Part shown: piece after piece, positions 5,034 to 5,056 of the stretch
Layout of the letters: each line of letters starts with the position of its first letter
How positions within the stretch are numbered: the stretch's first letter is position 1
Assembly: GCA_007050895.1 (NCBI GenBank)
Contig: SMYP01000037.1
Coordinates: 21,924 to 26,979 of the forward strand
Direction: 5' to 3'
Length of the DNA: 5,056 bases
Source: Candidatus Bathyarchaeota archaeon
Lineage (GTDB): Archaea > Thermoproteota > Bathyarchaeia > Bathyarchaeales > UBA233
Notes under the pieces: generated by a model
What the model was told of the DNA's origin: nothing
The model's input: only the letters and a program-made list of their open reading frames with translations
The model's database searches: none
Translations under genes and position numbers: made by a program

Positions 5034-5056
5034 CAAGTCCAATTATTGCTATTTTT

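Overview
The window looks archaeal, most likely an uncultured Bathyarchaeia-type member of the Thermoproteota; this is an inference from content. The pointers are a multi-PAS protein ending in a DUF835 domain (a largely archaeal arrangement), a compact PadR-type winged-helix regulator behind an archaeal-style TATA box, and a cell-surface transglutaminase-like protein with an Ig-like domain and a C-terminal anchor. The sequence is AT-rich. There are four convincing protein genes, one decayed gene, no RNA genes, no CRISPR array and no insertion sequence.

Left part (1-1612, plus strand): two tightly linked genes, 7 nt apart. The first encodes a 170-aa, four-helix membrane protein built from two copies of one half-unit and resembling the DUF350/YjfL family. 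The second encodes a secreted, membrane-anchored protein with a transglutaminase-like Cys-His-Glu centre. They probably form an operon whose membrane protein works beside a surface enzyme of unknown substrate.

Middle (1613-3149): a gene-poor stretch of short signals. A hairpin at 1650-1677 and a doubtful minus-strand reading frame (1681-1866) come first. A PadR-family repressor gene (2125-2544) follows, with a TATA box at 2026-2033 and two palindromes of the ATGT...ACAT type just downstream of the expected transcription start, a layout suggesting autorepression. Downstream of padR is a hairpin. Then, on the minus strand (about 2684-3030), lies the C-terminal remnant of a probable prenyltransferase/terpene-cyclase-like alpha/alpha-toroid protein. 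Its protein signature can be followed through three reading frames and across nonsense codons.

Right part (3150-5056): a 543-aa minus-strand protein with three PAS domains and a C-terminal DUF835 domain but no kinase module, probably a cytoplasmic sensor. A perfect 8-bp-arm inverted repeat lies directly against its ribosome binding site, and a hairpin followed by five T lies about 75 nt past its stop. The last 275 nt contain no gene I can support, only an AT-rich 10-bp-arm inverted repeat and three tandem copies of a TTATAG heptamer.

I find no complete, obviously new multi-gene system. The most interesting items are the membrane-protein/transglutaminase pair, the padR operator arrangement, the multi-frame pseudogene, and the palindrome touching the sensor gene's Shine-Dalgarno site.
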